From: Pseudomonadota bacterium | Lineage (GTDB): Bacteria; Myxococcota; UBA9042; PHBI01 | Direction: 5' to 3' | NCBI GenBank assembly: GCA_005788935.1 | Contig: SYAK01000254.1 | Span: forward strand, 1-11,600 | Length of the DNA: 11,600 bases | Shown here: positions 1-6,234 of the stretch, one piece after another | How the letters are laid out: every line of letters starts with the position of its first letter | Position numbering within the stretch: the first letter of the stretch is position 1 | Notes under the pieces: generated by a model | Told to the model about the DNA's origin: nothing | What the model saw: only the letters and a program-made list of their open reading frames with translations | Database searches by the model: none | Translations under genes and position numbers: made by a program

Positions 1-206
1 AGGGTCTTGTTCGGGGCGAGGACCAGCGCCGGCCGCTGCACCTCGGCGATGACGTTGGCGATGGTGAACGTCTTCCCGGTGCCGGTCGCGCCACGCAGCA
101 CCTGATGGGCGAACCCGTCCTGCAGCCCCTTGACAAGGCGGGCGATTGCACCTGGCTGGTCACCCATCGGCGTGTAGTCGCTCACGAGCTCGAAGCGGCG
201 CACCAT
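1..206 (-). CDS. uvrB: UvrB, excinuclease ABC subunit B (5' end only)
   Basis: UvrB is the damage-verifying helicase-like subunit of UvrABC nucleotide excision repair in the cytoplasm. It takes the lesion from UvrA and recruits UvrC. Reading the minus strand from the ATG at 206-204 gives [11 protein letters not shown], then the GDQP motif (residues 16-19) that contacts adenine, then the Walker A loop GATGTGKT (about 39-46), then [12 protein letters not shown] and LVLAPNKTL. These match the start of UvrB in order and spacing. The usual GVTGSGKT is GATGTGKT here, a conservative change. An AGGAGA Shine-Dalgarno (complement of 211-216) lies 4 bases before the ATG and supports this start. Only about 68 residues are visible; the family is usually about 660-700 aa, so the rest lies before position 1. 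It is divergent from the kinase gene. No clear LexA box was found upstream. Confidence 0.95.
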   Translation of the reverse strand, partial: MVRRFELVSDYTPMGDQPGAIARLVKGLQDGFAHQVLRGATGTGKTFTIANVIAEVQRPALVLAPNKT

Positions 207-294
207 GTCGTCTCCTGTCGGGCCCCTGTCACGTGGCGTACGGTCCCACCCGAGCCAGCCCCCGAGGGCCCCAGCGTCCGCACCGGGCGACCTC

Positions 295-313
295 GTGTAA
301 AGCCCTTTCACAC
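295..313. promoter_or_regulatory. Imperfect palindrome upstream of uvrB
   Basis: GTGTAAAG, then CC, then CTTT-C-ACAC: two 8-base arms are complementary apart from one unpaired C. It lies about 90 bp upstream of the uvrB start. It could be a repressor site or a small hairpin in the leader. It was not matched to any known LexA consensus. Confidence 0.25.
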
Positions 314-473
314 CCGACCGCCCGCCACCGTGCCCAGACACGCCCGCGAGACGGCCATCGCCCCGTGCCCGGCTCTATTCGTCGAGGCGTGTCCTGACGC
401 GTTCGCGGCCGCGTCAGCGCCTTTGGCGGCGACACGGCCGACGAACGAGGGCCGGGCGAGTGATTGGCATGAC

Positions 474-489
474 ATGCACAATCGTGCAT
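474..489. promoter_or_regulatory. Perfect inverted repeat ATGCAC-AATC-GTGCAT
   Basis: Six-base arms with a 4-base spacer, 16 bp in all, in the relatively AT-rich middle of the uvrB/kinase intergenic region and about 218 bp upstream of the kinase start. The symmetry and size suit a dimeric regulator binding site. Which of the two divergent genes it would control is not visible. Confidence 0.35.
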
Positions 490-650
490 CCTCGTGCCGA
501 AAGCCTCGGCGTTCCTGGAGCTCACAAGGCTTGCACCGCCGAGGACTCGCGGCATGCGGGCCCCACCCGAAGCGGTCGCGCGCGCCCCGGCGCGCCCCGT
601 TCGGACAGCCGGGCCCGGGTCGTGGCCGGTCACATGAGGCTGACGCCACC

Positions 651-678
651 TCCGCTTGACGCGACATCCGCTTGACGC
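651..678 (+). repeat. Tandem 12-bp direct repeat TCCGCTTGACGC
   Basis: TCCGCTTGACGC occurs at 651-662 and again at 667-678, a 16-bp period with GACA between the copies. It ends 28 bp before the kinase start codon, so it lies in the promoter or leader. Direct repeats at about 1.5 helical turns can be binding sites for a response-regulator-type activator. CTTGAC also resembles a -35 element, but no matching -10 lies 17 bp downstream of either copy. Confidence 0.4.
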
Positions 679-706
679 CGTCCGTGGCGTGCCCGAGGCT
701 GCGCCC

Positions 707-2629
707 ATGTCGAATATTCTCCCGGATTTTGGTGCCCATGGCTACGACGCGACCGCCCTGCTCGGGCGCAACCTCGCGGCGGGGCGGTCCACCTGGCGGG
801 CGACCCGCGCGGCCGACGGGGTCGAGGTCGTCATCAAGCGCTTCTCGTTCGCAGCCACCGACGCGAGCTGGGAGGCCTTTCGCGACCACGAGCGCGAGAT
901 CGCCGTCCTGCGCGAGCTCGACCACCCCGGGATCCCGCGCTTCCTCGACGCCTTCCAGACCACGGACGGCTTCTGCCTCGTGCAGAGCTTCGTGGCCGGG
1001 CGCCCGCTCGGCGAACGTGGCAGCTTCTCGCTCCCCGAGGTCCTCGACATCGCGCGCAAGGTGCTCAAGATCCTCATCTACCTCCAGCAGCGCGTCCCGC
1101 CCGTCGTCCACCGCGACGTCAAGCCCGACAACATCCTTCGCGACGACCGCGGGCGCGTCTGGCTCGTCGACTTCGGCCTCGCCCGGGCGCAGCACGAGTC
1201 GACCTCAACGCTCGCGGTCGGCACCCCGGGCTTCATGCCGCCCGAGCAAGTGCTCGGCCGCGCGCTCGGCCCCGCCGCCGACCTCTACGGCCTCGGTGCG
1301 ACCCTCATCGCGTGCCTGACCGGGCGCCGCGGCTCCGAGCTCGGTGACCTCGTCGACACGTCCTTCCGCTTCGACCTGTCGCGCCTACCGCAGCTCCCCG
1401 AGGCCCTCACGGCCTGGCTCACCCGCCTCGTCGAGCCCGCAGCGTCCGACCGCTACCCGAGCGCAGGGGCCGCCCTGTCAGTGCTTGCAGCGGCAGAGCG
1501 GGGGGATGGGCTCGCGACCTCCGAGCCGCTCACCATGTTCGCGAGGCCGCCGACCGCCCGTCGGACCATCCCCTTCGCGGCGATCTTCGTGGTCGTCGCC
1601 CTCACCGGCATCGCCGCGACGAGCTTCATCGTGGCAACACCCCAGCTGACGCCGGCTCCGAGCCCCAACGCCGAAGACCTCGGCGACCGCCTCCCGGGTC
1701 CGCGCGATCCGAGCCACGGCTTGCCCATCGGACAGGGCGACCCGAACGTGGCCCCCGCGCCTCGCGAGCTTCCGCTGCGCTGTGACGGTCCACTGGCACG
1801 CTCGGCCCATACCTTCACGCTCGCCGCGGACGAGCCACCGCTCGTCGCAGGGGCGGGCTGCGACCTCACCCTGACCGACGTCCGCATCTCGGCCGAGGGC
1901 CGCATCCTCGAGCTGAAGGACGGCGCCCGCGTACGCCTCGTCCGCTCCGAGCTGACGAACACGAAGCGCGACGCGGTGGTCTCCATCGCGGGCCACGCGA
2001 CCATCCTCGAGGCCGAGTCGACCACCCTCGCGGCCGTCAAGGGCCTGGCGCTCGAAATCCGCGACGGCGCCGCCTCCCTCACCGGGGGGCGCATCACGAC
2101 GCGCGGCCCGGAGGTGGCGCGGGTGATGCAGCAGGGGCTCGCCACGTTCGAGGCCACGACCGTCGAAGGCCAGATCGCGACCCACCATGGCTACGTCCTC
2201 GGCCTCGACCCGGCGGCTGACGCCGAGACGCGCAAGGCCCTCCGCGACGACCACTTCGAGTCGGGGGCGTGTGCCGGCCTCGAGGCCTGCCTCGAGGCCA
2301 GCGGCTACTTCGGCACCCTCGAGTTTCAGGTCATCGGCCGCCTCACGAAGGGCGTGGTCGACAAGGTGCGGGTCGTCGACGCGACGAATGGCCGCGTTGA
2401 CCGCAGCTTCCGCGCCTGTCTCGAGCAGGCTGGGGCCTCGAGGCCAGCCCCTGTCGAGCCACCCCGGGGCGGAGGTCCCGCGCCCTCCGAGCTGCCCCTC
2501 GCCTACCGCGGGTGCAGCGTCACGGGCCAGATGAACGGCGGGACACGGATGCTGAACGTCAGCAGATTCTTCTTCGTCGCCGACGAGAGCCCCGAGAACG
2601 CGAAAAAGATGCGCCGCGTCTTCCGCTGA
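707..2629 (+). CDS. Transmembrane Ser/Thr protein kinase (Hanks type) with β-helix-like sensor domain
   Basis: A 640-aa membrane kinase. The cytoplasmic kinase domain (about 12-265) has VVIK (Lys44), the αC Glu of HEREI (Glu64), HRDVKPDN (catalytic Asp137, Asn142), DFG (155-157) and PPE in place of APE (178-180), so it should be active. The usual GxGxxG loop is degenerate (LGRNLAAGRSTW, starting near residue 19). One membrane segment (about 287-310) follows basic TARR, placing the rest outside. That part is a Pro-rich linker, then repeated β-strand pseudo-repeats (about 385-490) resembling a right-handed β-helix, then a Cys-containing domain (Cys522, 528, 571, 603). In the last domain, IGRLTKGVVDKVRVV and a later RACLEQ recall the AgmX/PglI C-terminal fold. 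The ATG at 707 is chosen over an in-frame TTG at 656 because GAGG (695-698) precedes it by 8 bases and the kinase domain starts soon after. The substrate is unknown; a signal-sensing role is inferred. Confidence 0.92.
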   Translation: MSNILPDFGAHGYDATALLGRNLAAGRSTWRATRAADGVEVVIKRFSFAATDASWEAFRDHEREIAVLRELDHPGIPRFLDAFQTTDGFCLVQSFVAGRPLGERGSFSLPEVLDIARKVLKILIYLQQRVPPVVHRDVKPDNILRDDRGRVWLVDFGLARAQHESTSTLAVGTPGFMPPEQVLGRALGPAADLYGLGATLIACLTGRRGSELGDLVDTSFRFDLSRLPQLPEALTAWLTRLVEPAASDRYPSAGAALSVLAAAERGDGLATSEPLTMFARPPTARRTIPFAAIFVVVALTGIAATSFIVATPQLTPAPSPNAEDLGDRLPGPRDPSHGLPIGQGDPNVAPAPRELPLRCDGPLARSAHTFTLAADEPPLVAGAGCDLTLTDVRISAEGRILELKDGARVRLVRSELTNTKRDAVVSIAGHATILEAESTTLAAVKGLALEIRDGAASLTGGRITTRGPEVARVMQQGLATFEATTVEGQIATHHGYVLGLDPAADAETRKALRDDHFESGACAGLEACLEASGYFGTLEFQVIGRLTKGVVDKVRVVDATNGRVDRSFRACLEQAGASRPAPVEPPRGGGPAPSELPLAYRGCSVTGQMNGGTRMLNVSRFFFVADESPENAKKMRRVFR

Positions 2630-2636
2630 GGTACCG

Positions 2637-2669
2637 CCCCGAGTTCCCACAACTCTCCAGCGCTCGGGG
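2637..2669 (+). terminator. Possible terminator stem-loop after the kinase gene
   Basis: CCCCGAG (2637-2643) and CTCGGGG (2663-2669) form a perfect 7-bp stem with a 19-base loop, starting 7 bases after the kinase stop. There is no T-tract. The 3' arm uses the first four Gs of repeat copy A, so the hairpin and the repeat overlap physically. Confidence 0.4.
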
Positions 2670-2692
2670 TCGTGTCCGAAAATATGAACTTG
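2666..2692 (+). repeat. 27-bp interspersed repeat, copy A
   Basis: GGGGTCGTGTCCGAA, then AAT, then ATGAACTTG. Compared with copy B only two of 27 positions differ (AA against CC after the GAA). It lies 36 bp past the kinase stop and is not itself palindromic. Its first four bases form part of the possible kinase terminator stem. Confidence 0.85.
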
Positions 2693-2696
2693 CTTT

Positions 2697-2711
2697 GGTG
2701 TCGGCTCCGAT
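2697..2711 (+). repeat. Degenerate partial copy of the 27-bp repeat
   Basis: GGTGTCGGCTCCGAT matches the first 15 bases of the repeat (GGGGTCGTGTCCGAA) at 11 positions. It lies between the two full copies on the same strand. It may be a decayed half-copy or chance similarity in GC-rich DNA. Confidence 0.4.
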
Positions 2712-2713
2712 TT

Positions 2714-2740
2714 GGGGTCGTGTCCGAACCTATGAACTTG
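2714..2740 (+). repeat. 27-bp interspersed repeat, copy B
   Basis: GGGGTCGTGTCCGAA, then CCT, then ATGAACTTG. It starts 48 bp after the start of copy A, in the same orientation. The tandem hairpins begin 9 bp after it. Confidence 0.85.
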
Positions 2741-2749
2741 TGCCATGGC

Positions 2750-2782
2750 CGAAGCGACACGCTTCGACCACGGTCGGCCGTG
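2750..2782 (+). other. Two tandem small hairpins
   Basis: CGAAGCG-ACA-CGCTTCG (2750-2766) is a perfect 7-bp stem with a 3-base loop. Two bases later CACGG-TCGG-CCGTG (2769-2782) forms a 5-bp stem with a 4-base loop. They sit just past repeat copy B. They could end kinase read-through transcripts, or belong to the same element as the repeats. There is no T-tract after either. Confidence 0.45.
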
Positions 2783-2882
2783 AACCCCTGCCGCCTCAGG
2801 GCTTCGAAGGCTTGAAGCGCCGTCCTCCCTGATGTCCAGAGGGCGAGTCGAGAGCGGCCCTGTCAGGTCCACGCCAGTTCGG

Positions 2883-2923
2883 AGCGCCGCCACGTCGCGA
2901 TGGTCACAGCGCCGCCACGTCGC
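2883..2923 (+). repeat. 16-bp direct repeat AGCGCCGCCACGTCGC, two copies
   Basis: Exact copies at 2883-2898 and 2908-2923, a 25-bp period. They lie about 390 bp upstream of the 840-aa gene, in DNA with no coding signal. They could be activator sites or a small local duplication. Confidence 0.5.
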
Positions 2924-2973
2924 CGTTCGATGCCCATCGGCCCACCCCAGGCGGTCCGCGTGAACTTCGGCCT

Positions 2974-2998
2974 TGCGTGGACCCACGCAGCGCTGCGT
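2974..2998. promoter_or_regulatory. Overlapping palindromes sharing one arm
   Basis: TGCGTGG-AC-CCACGCA (2974-2989) is a perfect 7-2-7 inverted repeat. ACGCAGC-GCTGCGT (2985-2998) is a perfect 14-bp palindrome. The ACGCA at 2985-2989 belongs to both, so it can pair upstream or downstream but not both at once. This could be a pair of operator sites or alternative RNA stems. Confidence 0.35.
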
Positions 2999-3121
2999 CC
3001 GCATCGGCGGTGGCAGGGCCGCAAGCGCAGCCCGCAGACGCAGGGCCATCTCGCTACCGGTTCGTCCAAGCTTCACTTTCGAGTGTCTTGCGCCACCACG
3101 GCTTTCCTGATTTGCGCGTCG

Positions 3122-3180
3122 CGTGACCGCCGGCCGGCACCCGAGTGCATGCGTGCCACCGGCCGACGTGAAGTCACGTC
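3122..3180. promoter_or_regulatory. Nested inverted repeats ending in 7-2-7 palindrome GACGTGA-AG-TCACGTC
   Basis: GACGTGA-AG-TCACGTC (3165-3180) is a perfect palindrome with a 2-base centre, ending 128 bp before the start codon of the 840-aa gene. Just upstream, CGGCCGG (3131-3137) pairs with CCGGCCG (3159-3165). CGTGAC (3122-3127) can pair with GTCACG (3173-3178). The region therefore offers either a compact operator or a larger stem in RNA. The operator reading is favoured because of its place before a start codon. Confidence 0.4.
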
Positions 3181-3294
3181 AGGGCGCGGGCCAGGTCAGG
3201 CCGCGCAGCCCGGTCCCCGCAGTCCCGGCCCCGCCGCGAGCCACCCACCATCGGCCGCATGTCTCGACAGGTCGTCCCGCCGCCCGAACGCCCC

Positions 3295-3299
3295 AGGAG
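3295..3299 (+). promoter_or_regulatory. Ribosome binding site AGGAG deciding the start at 3309
   Basis: AGGAG lies 9 bases before the ATG at 3309. The open frame runs back to a GTG at 3123, but that extension would place 62 Pro/Arg/His-rich residues in front of a signal sequence. Confidence 0.7.
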
Positions 3300-3308
3300 C
3301 TCACAGCC

Positions 3309-5831
3309 ATGCCCCGCTCGCGCCTCTCCCGCATCCTCGGCTCGCCCGCGACCATGATGCTCATCGGCGTGGCCCATGTGGCCTGCGCCAGTGGTCAGCC
3401 GCGCCCCAGCCCAGCACCGTGCCCCGCCGTGCAGAAGTCCGCGCCCCCCGCGGCCCCGGTCATCGAGTGGTCGACGCTGCCCCTCGACGTCCAGACCGGC
3501 GAGCTCGCGCTGCAGACCATCTTCGAACAGACCTCGGCCGCCATGGCCACGCTCGGGGCCGAGAACCGCAACTGGGACAGCGAGCGCGACGCCTTCGCGC
3601 TCCGCAAGACCGTGGCCGAGCTGCTCGGCCCCACCCTGTCGCTGCTGCGCGAGACGTGGTTCCAGACCCGCAGCGCCCACCCCGAGCTCATCCCGTTCGA
3701 GACGGCGCACCTCCGCCGCTCGGAGCAGCTGCAGGAGGCCGCCCGGAGACGCGGAGAGCGCACGGCATTGCCCGCCGCCCCAGGCCACGTGGCACTCGGC
3801 GGGCTGCTCGTCGAGTTGCTGGCCCAGGCGGTCGCCGCCGACAGGAAGTCCCCTGACGGCGTGCCGGACTCGCTCGCGGTCAACGCGTGGCGCGACCGGA
3901 CCCTCGAGGTCCTGCGCTGGGCCACGACCCGCGAAGCCATGTACGCGTCGGCCTTCGACATCCTTGGGGCTCCGTGGGTCGGGAGCAGCAGCACGAAGGG
4001 ACCATGGGCCGCACAGGTCGAGGCCCTCAAGCGCCTCCCGACCCACCTCGCGAGCGAGGGAGGGAAGAGCGGCTTGATGATGGTCGAGGGGGCGCGGCTC
4101 GGCCTCGAAGGGGCACCTGGCCACGTGATGCTCAAGGCGGCTGACATCAGCGACCGCGGCCTCCCCGGGATGGGCGGCAACGGCGTCCTTGACGCCGGGG
4201 AAATCCTCGAACTCACCATGCGTTTCATGCGGACCGCGGGCGTCGGCCCCCTGTTTGGCGAGTCCGTCGTGCCGACCGTCATCCCCCCGTGTGTCGTCGT
4301 GACCTCACCCGAGATCGTCCTCGACGAGGCCGAGAGCGGCGAGGAGGCGACAGCGAACGCGAAGGTGCTCATCAGCGGCCGTTGCAGCCGCGAGGTCCGC
4401 ATCGGCTATGCGGCCCAGTCGACCCATGGCGCGACCACCAACGTCACGCTCGTGGCCGCCCCGATGGCGGCCGGTCCCATCACGACGGCCTTCATCCTCG
4501 ACGCCGACCTCCCCGGCCACAGCGTCCCGGGCGACGTGTCAATCGGTCTGCGCGCCGGACAGCGTGTCGAGATGACGCCGACGCTCGCGGGCACGAACGG
4601 CTATGACGGGGTCGAGCTGCGGTCGCTCCTGCACGCGGAGCCCCGGGACAAGGGGTACGTGTCCTTCGGCCCGCTCCGGACCGGCGTGTTCTCCCCGAAG
4701 GGGGCGGTCCTGACCCTCGAGGACGACCTCGACCTGACCGTCGCGCGCGAGAACAGCCTGCGAGTCCGCCGCGACAACGCGGTCCGGACCAGCGACAACC
4801 TGACCCCCTTCGGCGCCGACCTCGGGGGCCTCTGGTTCGCGCTCGACGTCAGCATGAAGCGCGCTGGCCGCGCCCTCCCGCCCGGCTCCCCAGCCTCGCT
4901 GAACGCCTCCGGCCGCAAGGCCCGCGACTGGATCTCCGCTCGCGTCGCGGCCGAGTCCATCGACCAGATGATCATCGGGCTGACTTCTGCGGTCGACACC
5001 GTGGTCGCGCGCGTCGAGGCCCTCTACTGCGATCCGGACTGGCTCAACCCGTCGCCTGCGGGTGTGCTCGCGGCGATGAAGATCCTGATGTCGCTCGATC
5101 TCCTGACCGAGCCCGAGGTCACAGCGCTGCTTCAGCGCTTCGATGTCCCCGCGGACGTGGCCGCCAGCATCGCCTGCAGCCTCATGAGCGGCCGCCGCGA
5201 TCCGAGCTTCATCCACCCGACCATCGCGGCGCTCGTCGACCACCTCGACGCCCGCGCCACGGGGACGCGCCCGCGCAGCGCCACGGAGGACGAGGCCCGT
5301 GGCGTCGGCGGACGTGTCGCGATGACCCCGGCAGGTGCCGCGCAGGCGCTCGAGCAGGCCGTCGTACGATCCCTCGACGGCGGCGGCGCGAGGGGCTGGG
5401 ACACGCCTGCGCGGCGCCTCGCGCGCAACGTCCTCGTCGCCGGCCGCATCGCCGCCGAGCTCGCAGGCCAACAGGGCGCCATCGACGCGATGGTGAGGAC
5501 GGTCTCGGGCGAGCAGCCCCGTGTCCGCGCGTTCCCCGACCCGCTGCTCCGCGCGGTCATCAGCCAGCTCGGGCTGCTGACGCTCGACATCCGCCGTATC
5601 CCCAACGATCTTCGTCAGATCCTCGCGGGCCACGTCGTCACGAAGGTCCTCCGCCTCGAGCGTCAGCCCGACCTGGCGGTGCTCGCGAGCCTCAGCCAGC
5701 TGCTCAAGGAGGAGGCCGCGCAGGGCAAGGCGCAGGCCGATCGGGCCGAGCTGGAGGCCGCCTCCGGCGCCATCGGCCAGCAGCGCCTCCGTCGCTGGTT
5801 CCGCGTCCCCCTCGTCGATAGCGGCACCTGA
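3309..5831 (+). CDS. Exported 840-aa protein or lipoprotein of unknown family
   Basis: No family was recognised over the whole length. The N-terminus reads as an export signal: basic MPRSRLSR, a hydrophobic stretch (about 9-25) and Cys26. The lipobox is poor (His at -3 in HVAC), so type I cleavage near ACA/SG is also possible. A Pro-rich linker and a mainly helical part (about 50-270) follow. Residues about 279-300 (DISDRGLPGMGGNG, then VLDAGEILEL) resemble the acidic opening of CARDB/Ig-like β-sandwich domains seen in secreted proteins; β-rich sequence continues to about 510. The rest is helical, rich in Ala, Leu and Arg, and ends in a charged helix near 795-820 followed by LRRWFRVPLVDSGT. 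No catalytic motif was seen. The start at 3309 has AGGAG. The next gene lies 410 bp away on the same strand behind palindromes, so separate promoters are likely. An envelope structural or binding role is only inferred. Confidence 0.85.
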   Translation: MPRSRLSRILGSPATMMLIGVAHVACASGQPRPSPAPCPAVQKSAPPAAPVIEWSTLPLDVQTGELALQTIFEQTSAAMATLGAENRNWDSERDAFALRKTVAELLGPTLSLLRETWFQTRSAHPELIPFETAHLRRSEQLQEAARRRGERTALPAAPGHVALGGLLVELLAQAVAADRKSPDGVPDSLAVNAWRDRTLEVLRWATTREAMYASAFDILGAPWVGSSSTKGPWAAQVEALKRLPTHLASEGGKSGLMMVEGARLGLEGAPGHVMLKAADISDRGLPGMGGNGVLDAGEILELTMRFMRTAGVGPLFGESVVPTVIPPCVVVTSPEIVLDEAESGEEATANAKVLISGRCSREVRIGYAAQSTHGATTNVTLVAAPMAAGPITTAFILDADLPGHSVPGDVSIGLRAGQRVEMTPTLAGTNGYDGVELRSLLHAEPRDKGYVSFGPLRTGVFSPKGAVLTLEDDLDLTVARENSLRVRRDNAVRTSDNLTPFGADLGGLWFALDVSMKRAGRALPPGSPASLNASGRKARDWISARVAAESIDQMIIGLTSAVDTVVARVEALYCDPDWLNPSPAGVLAAMKILMSLDLLTEPEVTALLQRFDVPADVAASIACSLMSGRRDPSFIHPTIAALVDHLDARATGTRPRSATEDEARGVGGRVAMTPAGAAQALEQAVVRSLDGGGARGWDTPARRLARNVLVAGRIAAELAGQQGAIDAMVRTVSGEQPRVRAFPDPLLRAVISQLGLLTLDIRRIPNDLRQILAGHVVTKVLRLERQPDLAVLASLSQLLKEEAAQGKAQADRAELEAASGAIGQQRLRRWFRVPLVDSGT

Positions 5832-5980
5832 GCCAGCCGCCTGCGGCCCCCCGTAAGGCGCGGACGCGTCTTGCCCTCCTCCTGGCCCCTCGCACGCGAC
5901 GCCGCGAGGCGGCTCGACCGACGCCCGCTCGCAGCGCCGCAAAGGGCTGCAGACGGACCGCGTGCGCACGCCCAGCCCCC

Positions 5981-5998
5981 TGAATGAACGACCATTCA
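5981..5998. promoter_or_regulatory. Palindrome TGAATG-AACGAC-CATTCA, TetR-operator-like
   Basis: Perfect 6-base arms with a 6-base spacer. The arms and length resemble operators of TetR/AcrR-family repressors, which often contain GAATGA...TCATTC. It lies 243 bp upstream of the 1600-aa gene. No TetR gene is in the window, so any regulator acts from elsewhere. Confidence 0.4.
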
Positions 5999-6126
5999 CC
6001 CGGGACGCGACCCAGCCCGCCTCGCGTCACATCCTTGTGAAGGCACTCGCAGGTGGGCCTTGAGGTCATTCGCTCCCGGAAATAAGGACGACCGGCAGGT
6101 TGATGACGGCATATGAATGCTCTACT

Positions 6127-6142
6127 GATCACACTTGTGATC
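6127..6142. promoter_or_regulatory. Palindrome GATCACA-CT-TGTGATC
   Basis: A perfect 7-2-7 inverted repeat in locally AT-richer DNA, ending 99 bp before the start codon of the 1600-aa gene. This fits an operator in the promoter. The half-sites TCACA/TGTGA are in the opposite order to a CRP site, so CRP is not supported; a GntR-like or other dimeric regulator is possible. Confidence 0.45.
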
Positions 6143-6229
6143 TCGCCATGGCGCGCGCAATGGCTGTCCGCGAGGAGCCGCAGCGTGCGTCCCCATCGAC
6201 AGCGGCGAGGTTGGCACCGGTTGACGTAT

Positions 6230-6234
6230 AGGAG
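6230..6234 (+). promoter_or_regulatory. Ribosome binding site AGGAG deciding the start at 6242
   Basis: AGGAG (within AGGAGAG) lies 7 bases before the ATG at 6242. An in-frame ATG at 6113 lacks such a site, and it would add 43 residues ahead of a complete lipoprotein signal peptide. Confidence 0.8.

Larger units (their letters stand above)
207..706. other. Divergent intergenic region between uvrB and the kinase gene
   Basis: About 500 bp with no convincing gene. Open frames cross it on both strands, but they look like by-products of high GC: the peptides are Arg/Pro/Ala-rich with no recognisable domain, and they overlap known coding ends. It must hold promoters for uvrB (leftward) and the kinase (rightward). 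No confident -35/-10 pair could be picked. It contains an imperfect palindrome (295-313), a perfect 6-4-6 inverted repeat (474-489) and a 12-bp direct repeat near the kinase start (651-678), each listed separately. Confidence 0.6.
2630..3308. other. Repeat- and palindrome-rich intergenic region
   Basis: This 679-bp stretch separates the kinase gene from the 840-aa exported-protein gene. None of the six frames gave a recognisable protein or transposase remnant. In order it holds a possible kinase terminator, repeat copies A and B with a degenerate partial copy between them, two tandem hairpins, a 16-bp direct repeat, overlapping palindromes, and a nested inverted repeat ending in a 7-2-7 palindrome. 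The promoter of the 840-aa gene should be here, but no clear -35/-10 pair was found. Confidence 0.6.

Noticed and set aside
463..495. Sigma-54 type -24/-12 promoter around TTGGCATGACATGCAC
   Set aside because: The GG-to-GC spacing is 8 bases on the plus strand and 9 on the minus strand, not the required 10.
105..659. 184-aa plus-strand open frame before the kinase
   Set aside because: It begins inside uvrB on the other strand, is Arg/Pro/Ala-rich and has no domain or convincing ribosome site.
656..706. Upstream TTG start for the kinase
   Set aside because: The 17 added residues have no kinase-like sequence and cover the promoter-proximal direct repeat; the ATG at 707 has a GAGG at good spacing.
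2666..2740. CRISPR array
   Set aside because: Only two full copies 48 bp apart, a degenerate partial copy in the 21-bp gap, no regular spacers and no cas genes.
1478..3076. 532-aa minus-strand open frame across the kinase 3' half and the repeat region
   Set aside because: It is antisense to the kinase, has no recognisable domain, and simply reads through the 27-bp repeats as a FGHDP-like pattern.
3123..3308. Upstream GTG start for the 840-aa protein
   Set aside because: It would place 62 Pro/Arg/His-rich residues before the export signal; AGGAG at 3295-3299 supports the ATG at 3309.
2741..3308. Decayed transposase gene between the repeats and the 840-aa gene
   Set aside because: All six frames were read by eye and none showed a DDE, HTH or other transposase motif. 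A very decayed remnant cannot be excluded without a search.
4539..5999. 486-aa minus-strand open frame, opposite the 840-aa gene
   Set aside because: Antisense shadow with low-complexity composition and no domain or good ribosome site.
6127..6142. CRP/FNR-type binding site
   Set aside because: The half-sites read TCACA then TGTGA with 2 bases between, the reverse of TGTGA-N6-TCACA.
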